From: Anaerolineales bacterium
GTDB lineage: Bacteria; Chloroflexota; Anaerolineae; Anaerolineales; Villigracilaceae
NCBI GenBank assembly: GCA_025938055.1
Contig: JAICQC010000174.1
Span: forward strand, 1-9,328
Direction: 5' to 3'
DNA: 9,328 nucleotides
Each line of letters starts with the position of its first letter. Position 1 is the first letter of the stretch. Of this stretch, positions 6,388 through 9,328 are shown piece by piece. Both the position numbers and the translations under genes were made by a program. Below the pieces are notes generated by a model. That model ran no database searches. It was not told the origin of the DNA and saw nothing but the letters and a program-made list of their open reading frames with translations.

Positions 6388-7245
6388 TTATCTCCTCTCG
6401 TGGTAAACCAACTCCGTATTTCCCATACGGATTTTTTGACCATTTGCAAGTTGCACACGTTCAACCTTCCGGTTGTTAATATATGTTCCGGAAAGACTCA
6501 TATCCTTCAAATTAAAGGACATTCCATCTCCACTCAACATGGCATGTTGAGGAGCGATATCAGGATCGGGCAGCACAATCTCGGATTTCAAAGGTGAGCT
6601 TCCTATGGCGATCGAAGGGAAACCCTTGTTCATGAACTTATCGAGCATAAATTCAGTGCCTTTGAGCTTGCCTGATTTGACTTCCAGCCAGGCGCGGGAA
6701 AGCAGGACAGCAATCAGCGAGATGAATGCGCCGACACACGCGCCGAGCAGGACAAGTCCAGCCGCTTTTCCCGTAAGGGGATCCTGCAACCAGTTGTGCA
6801 CGGATTCGAGCAGGATACCACCGAGCGCGCCGCCGATGAAACCGCCCAGCATCCCTTTCCAGGCTTGTGTTCTTCCGACCATGCCTTCTGCCAACCCGAT
6901 GAGCAAGCCAAATACTCCCCAGCCGAGCGCGCGCCCAATAACACCCGCGCCCACAGACTGGAATAAGAACTCGCTCAATGGCAGACCAATCGCACCAGCG
7001 CCCAACCCTAACAAGCCACTGAATATTCCTGATTTCAATGCCTGAAATGGATTGCGAGTGAGTGCACCCTCGGTGAGACCAATGAACAAGCCAACGCTCA
7101 GTCCGATGAGTGCACCCACCAGGGCTTCACTCAGATACAGGTTGGATGCGAACGAGAGGCCGAGCAGATCACTGACCTGCCAACCGACCAATCCGCCAAT
7201 TGCTCCCAGCAAGGCATAGTAGTAGGTACGCATGCGTCTATTCAT
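6388..7245 (-). CDS. polytopic membrane protein with C-terminal FHA domain
   Basis: A 285-residue protein. The first ~185 residues form about six glycine-rich hydrophobic segments containing an internal repeat: residues 44-97 and 104-152 share IGL.EG, then R, K, and spaced glycines. A cytoplasmic FHA domain occupies about 207-283 (IAIGSS, VLPDPDIAPQHAML, GTYINNRKV, GQKIRMGNTELVY). FHA domains normally bind phosphothreonine, but the usual Gly-Arg is GS at 215-216 and the Ser before the conserved His234 is Ala231, so phosphate binding is doubtful. I chose the ATG at 7245 because AAGGAGGT lies 8 bases before it; the open frame back to 7566 overlaps the JAB gene. The start overlaps the JAB stop by 8 bases. 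It may be the membrane scaffold of the cluster (inference). Confidence 0.87.
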   Translation of the reverse strand: MNRRMRTYYYALLGAIGGLVGWQVSDLLGLSFASNLYLSEALVGALIGLSVGLFIGLTEGALTRNPFQALKSGIFSGLLGLGAGAIGLPLSEFLFQSVGAGVIGRALGWGVFGLLIGLAEGMVGRTQAWKGMLGGFIGGALGGILLESVHNWLQDPLTGKAAGLVLLGACVGAFISLIAVLLSRAWLEVKSGKLKGTEFMLDKFMNKGFPSIAIGSSPLKSEIVLPDPDIAPQHAMLSGDGMSFNLKDMSLSGTYINNRKVERVQLANGQKIRMGNTELVYHERR

Positions 7246-7894
7246 AGTGGGGACCTCCTTGAGATTCGACTTCAGCTTTTTGTAAGTTTTGCCAGCGGAC
7301 AATACTCTGCCCATTGGCTCCATCCATTTCATAAAAACCAAAATAACGAGTCGGGTCGAATGTACCGTCTGTCTGACGAATAAAGAATCCAGCCACCGAT
7401 GAAAATGGCTCCACCACCAGTGCCACCTGCCAGGGCTCCGGGAAAAAGTTGTGGTGCAGGAAGGTATCGTAATGCGAAAGAAAGATGCCCATACGTGGAT
7501 GGGTATGGAACCATCCAACGATCTTTTCACCTTCAAAACGCTGGTCGATTTGATCATGAAGATCAACGATCGTGTCCTGGGTAAACGTCAAATAGACACT
7601 GCCCTGCCGTGTATGACGTGCTGGAAGTACATGTTTCACAACGATAAACTGTTCGCCACTCTGGTCATCCAGGCACCATTGACCCACCAGGGCGCCACCA
7701 ACTTCCACATCTGCACTGCACGCATGGACACAAATGCGGATATACGCCGGTCGTGTCACGAAAACAGACACATTCGGCTGAAGCCCATGTTGATCGTAGG
7801 GTGAATCCCAACGCTGGGAAAGATCCCTGGGCTGAGGGGCAGGCTCAGGCTGAGGTGTTTCGGCTGGTGCAATGCGAATTTTGAATCTGGGCAT
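7238..7894 (-). CDS. JAB/JAMM (MPN) metalloprotease, predicted Ubl deconjugase
   Basis: A 218-residue protein of the JAB1/MPN/Mov34 superfamily. These zinc metalloproteases remove ubiquitin-like modifiers in eukaryotes, archaea and bacterial Ubl systems. A proline-rich N-terminus (about 9-22) precedes the domain (about 43-195). The full catalytic JAMM motif is present: Glu64 (VEVGG), then His130-Thr-His132-Pro, Ser140 and Asp143 in exact H-x-H-x7-S-x2-D spacing, so it should be active. The start at 7894 has only a weak GAGA ribosome site; a TAG stop lies in frame 18-16 bases before it, which fixes the reading frame's limit. Its end overlaps the FHA gene (ATGAATAG), coupling the two. With the Ubl and E2 genes just upstream, the likely task is processing or removal of that Ubl. 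Confidence 0.93.
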   Translation of the reverse strand: MPRFKIRIAPAETPQPEPAPQPRDLSQRWDSPYDQHGLQPNVSVFVTRPAYIRICVHACSADVEVGGALVGQWCLDDQSGEQFIVVKHVLPARHTRQGSVYLTFTQDTIVDLHDQIDQRFEGEKIVGWFHTHPRMGIFLSHYDTFLHHNFFPEPWQVALVVEPFSSVAGFFIRQTDGTFDPTRYFGFYEMDGANGQSIVRWQNLQKAEVESQGGPHYE

Positions 7895-8001
7895 AAAGAT
7901 TCTCTTTATCTATGACTCTCTGAAAAGAGACACTTGAAGCTGCATCACAGGTACAGGCGCGCAACTGAGGGACTTGCCTACAAGATCTGCAATCTCTGAC
8001 T

Positions 8002-8016
8002 CAGAATGACATTCTG
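8002..8016. repeat. perfect inverted repeat CAGAATG-A-CATTCTG
   Basis: A 7-bp perfect inverted repeat with a single central base sits in the 182-base gap between the Ubl gene and the JAB gene. It could be a protein-binding site for a promoter serving JAB-FHA-VWA, but no convincing -35/-10 pair was found in the gap. Confidence 0.35.
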
Positions 8017-8030
8017 CAAGGAACATTGGA

Positions 8031-8070
8031 TAACGCGGGTCGCCTCAGTTTCCCAAGGCGACCCGTGTTA
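8031..8070 (-). terminator. strong hairpin just past the Ubl stop (attenuator or processing signal)
   Basis: A 15-bp stem (8031-8045 with 8056-8070) closes a 10-base loop and begins 6 bases after the Ubl stop codon. In the minus-strand transcript it has one A-C mismatch; on the plus strand that position is a G-T wobble. No T-run follows, so it is unlikely to stop transcription fully. It could reduce read-through into the JAB gene or protect the 3' end of the Ubl message. Confidence 0.5.
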
Positions 8071-8076
8071 TGGGTA

Positions 8077-8343
8077 CTACCCCGCGGTAACGTCGGCGGT
8101 CATCATCAAGCGATCGCCTTCGGGGATGCCGGCTTGGGACAGGGTCTCTTCTTCTTTCAGTTCACGACCCAGCGCCTTGCTGTCCAAACGATAGGACATC
8201 GGTCGGCCATCGGGACCGGTGACCGGCAGCTCAAGAGAAGTCGTCAGCTCAGGGAGCAATTCCTTCACGGGTACCTCAGCGGGCACCTCGGCATTGCGGC
8301 TGCCTCCAGAGGGAAGCACGATCGTAACGGGAATATCTGCCAT
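8077..8343 (-). CDS. stand-alone ubiquitin-like protein (YukD/EsaB-like fold) ending in glycine
   Basis: An 88-residue protein matching the YukD/EsaB-type ubiquitin-like pattern: a first strand (VTIVLPSGG), a helix (VKELLPELTTSLEL), then GPDGRPMSYRLDS and ETLSQAGIPEGDRLMM. The C-terminus is ADVTAG, so the last residue is an exposed glycine needing no trimming, as in conjugatable modifiers. Classical YukD/EsaB proteins of type VII secretion are not known to use a terminal glycine this way. Lys27, Lys56 and Lys63 could be acceptor sites. Residues 9-88 match the Ubl part of the neighbouring Ubl-E2 fusion at 57 of 80 positions. AAGGAG lies 8 bases before the ATG. It is flanked by hairpins on both sides. 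Likely role: the modifier transferred by the adjacent E2 (inference). Confidence 0.87.
   Translation of the reverse strand: MADIPVTIVLPSGGSRNAEVPAEVPVKELLPELTTSLELPVTGPDGRPMSYRLDSKALGRELKEEETLSQAGIPEGDRLMMTADVTAG
8080..8319 (-). repeat. duplicated Ubl coding segment, copy 1
   Basis: These 240 bases (80 codons) align without gaps to 9089-9328. The proteins share 57 of 80 residues, and DNA identity is high in the central block (GPDGRPMSYR to KALGRELKE). This is a tandem duplication of one Ubl module within the cluster. Confidence 0.85.
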
Positions 8344-8368
8344 TTTTTATCTCCTTTTTGAAAGTGGT

Positions 8369-8411
8369 TGTGGCGCCTCCGCGAATGCGGGGTTGTCGAC
8401 AAGACGCCACA
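8369..8411 (-). other. structured spacer between the Ubl-E2 and Ubl genes
   Basis: An outer inverted repeat TGTGGCG/CGCCACA (8369-8375 with 8405-8411) encloses a GC-rich inner hairpin around CCGC-GAAT-GCGG (8379-8390) and a GTCGAC palindrome. It lies in the 112-base gap ahead of the Ubl ribosome site. There is no T-run. It may be an RNA processing or stability element; a separate Ubl promoter was not recognisable. Confidence 0.4.
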
Positions 8412-8455
8412 TGAGTGGGGAACAATCCGCTATTGCATATGCAGTGCGCATCCGG

Positions 8456-9328
8456 TTATCGCAAGTGAATCCTGGGTTTCTTCTTCGGAGGTGCTTCAGG
8501 TTTCAGCTTCACTTGCGCTTTTGGTTTGCTCGGTCCGGAATCGGTGGAAATGAGTTTCACACGTTCCGGTCGCAACAGTTCACGTTTATCGACAGGGAAA
8601 ACATTCGGGTGAGTCTTGCGATACTCGCGGGACCAGCGTGCGGCTTCGGCATCCCAGGGAAAAGGTGGCTTGGTGGGATCATCGTGATAGTTCTTGAATT
8701 GAAGCATCTCACCCAACATCACAACCAGGCGGTCCAGAGACCGGCTGGCTGCCCACCACGCCGCATCGATACACACGCTGCCGTTCAAATGGTTGATATT
8801 GGGATGCCAGATCGCCGTCAACCACTTCATACCCGGCCAGCGATGCGGATATTGATTATGTAAGTAGATCTCAACCTGATGGTGCTCTCCGTATTTTGGG
8901 TTGCCCTGGCGATCCACGGCGATAATGCTTTTACACTTGAATGTAACGATGTAGCGCTCAGGTGGCAGATTAGGGTTGGTGGAGGAAGCCTGGAACGAGA
9001 TCAGGTCACTGCGCGCGTCCAGCTCTCGCATCAATTCATAATCACCTCGCAGGCGTCGCATACGTGGAGTCTCGCCCACAGGTGTCCCGCCCGCCGTAAT
9101 ATCGGCGGTCAACATCAGGCGGTCATTATCCGGGATGTTCGCCTCAGCCAGCGTTTCATCCTCTTTCAGTTCGCGGCCAAGCGCCTTGCTGTCCATGCGG
9201 TAGGACATGGGGCGTCCATCGGGACCGATCGTCGGAAGTTTTAACATCGAGATCAATTCGGTCATCAAATCTCGAACCGGCACATCATCAGGGACCTCGG
9301 CGGTCCGAGCGCCACCGCTTGGAAGAAC
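8456..9328 (-). CDS. Ubl-E2 fusion: YukD-like domain joined to a ubiquitin-conjugating (UBC) domain; 5' end outside the window
   Basis: At least 290 residues are visible; the reading frame is open to the window edge. By alignment with the stand-alone Ubl only about eight N-terminal residues are missing. Numbering from the edge, residues 1-80 are a Ubl domain ending Thr-Ala-Gly80, followed by Gly81 and a short linker. A complete E2 (UBC) domain covers about 88-238: YP at 160-161, HPN at 175-177 and catalytic Cys186 in NGSVCID, followed by the WW.A.S.SLDRLVVML helix that matches the usual WSPALTL region. The Pro/Lys-rich tail (about 265-290) may bind an acidic partner or membrane lipid. E2 enzymes carry a Ubl as a thioester and pass it to a target lysine. 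The stop is TAA at 8456. A shorter internal GTG at 9281-9283 is not the true start, because homology continues beyond it. Confidence 0.92.
   Translation of the reverse strand, partial: VLPSGGARTAEVPDDVPVRDLMTELISMLKLPTIGPDGRPMSYRMDSKALGRELKEDETLAEANIPDNDRLMLTADITAGGTPVGETPRMRRLRGDYELMRELDARSDLISFQASSTNPNLPPERYIVTFKCKSIIAVDRQGNPKYGEHHQVEIYLHNQYPHRWPGMKWLTAIWHPNINHLNGSVCIDAAWWAASRSLDRLVVMLGEMLQFKNYHDDPTKPPFPWDAEAARWSREYRKTHPNVFPVDKRELLRPERVKLISTDSGPSKPKAQVKLKPEAPPKKKPRIHLR
9089..9328 (-). repeat. duplicated Ubl coding segment, copy 2 (5' part of the Ubl-E2 gene)
   Basis: This is the counterpart of 8080-8319. It is in the same order and orientation with no insertion or deletion. The copy ends in codons for Ala-Gly-Gly (9086-9094) where copy 1 ends Ala-Gly-stop. 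The repeat may extend a further ~24 bases beyond the window. Confidence 0.85.

Noticed and set aside
7246..7566. Longer FHA membrane protein starting inside the JAB gene
   Set aside because: The extra 107 codons overlap the JAB catalytic region in another frame, and AAGGAGGT fits the ATG at 7245.
7910..8026. 38-codon minus-strand frame ahead of JAB, in the same frame and separated from it by one TAG
   Set aside because: It has no ribosome site and no recognisable sequence, and it overlaps an inverted repeat. I considered a JAB extension by stop read-through, but the JAB domain is complete without it.
8456..9283. E2 gene starting at the internal GTG 9281-9283
   Set aside because: Fifteen further codons to the window edge remain open and match the stand-alone Ubl (VLPSGG, then AEVP), so the true start is outside the window.
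1..9328. CRISPR array, tRNA or rRNA genes, insertion sequences, phage integration sites
   Set aside because: I found no regularly spaced repeats, cloverleaf-like sequences, transposase-like proteins or flanking direct repeats.

Overview
The window looks like a piece of a bacterial chromosome, most likely from Chloroflexota (Anaerolineae-type). This is an inference from gene content: a DUF2089 regulator with SHOCT-like/DUF4097 proteins, a LexA with a Gram-positive-style GAAC-N4-GTTC SOS box, consensus sigma70-type promoters, AAGGAGG ribosome sites and moderate GC. No rRNA, tRNA, insertion sequence or CRISPR array is visible.

Layout. (1) Positions 1-234: mostly non-coding, with a possible 5' end of another minus-strand gene at the left edge and a strong hairpin terminator. 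(2) 235-2738, minus strand: a four-gene operon of a DUF2089 zinc-ribbon/HTH regulator, a DUF4097 beta-repeat protein, a two-helix membrane protein and a small soluble protein. All four carry the same short SHOCT-like helical module, and genes are separated by at most 11 bases or overlap. A consensus promoter sits at 2855-2882 with a palindromic operator candidate behind it. This looks like an envelope-stress or membrane-associated module comparable to YvlB/LiaX-type proteins. (3) 2988-5190, plus strand: corA (divalent metal transport), lexA (with its own promoter overlapped by an SOS box) and a small ABM-type alpha/beta-barrel protein, separated by a terminator that abuts the next promoter. 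(4) 5246-9328, minus strand: a ubiquitin-like conjugation cassette running off the right edge. In transcription order it encodes a ubiquitin-like domain fused to an E2 ubiquitin-conjugating enzyme (5' end outside the window), a stand-alone ubiquitin-like protein ending in glycine, a JAB/JAMM metalloprotease, a polytopic membrane protein with a C-terminal FHA domain, and a secreted, membrane-anchored VWA protein. A bidirectional terminator at 5207-5237 closes it.

How the genes may work together. The last cluster holds modifier, E2 and deconjugating protease but no E1; an E1 may lie upstream, beyond 9328. The two ubiquitin-like domains are recent paralogues (57 of 80 residues identical, no gaps). 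One ends at a single C-terminal glycine. The other continues through Ala-Gly-Gly into the E2. This suggests either a Ubl-E2 precursor cleaved by the JAB protease or a permanently tethered modifier. Tight coupling of JAB, FHA-membrane and VWA genes (8-base overlap, 2-base gap) points to a membrane-located complex. Related bacterial Ubl/E2/JAB operons have been predicted by comparative genomics and some shown experimentally in phage defence. I cannot tell from sequence alone whether this exact architecture has been described.
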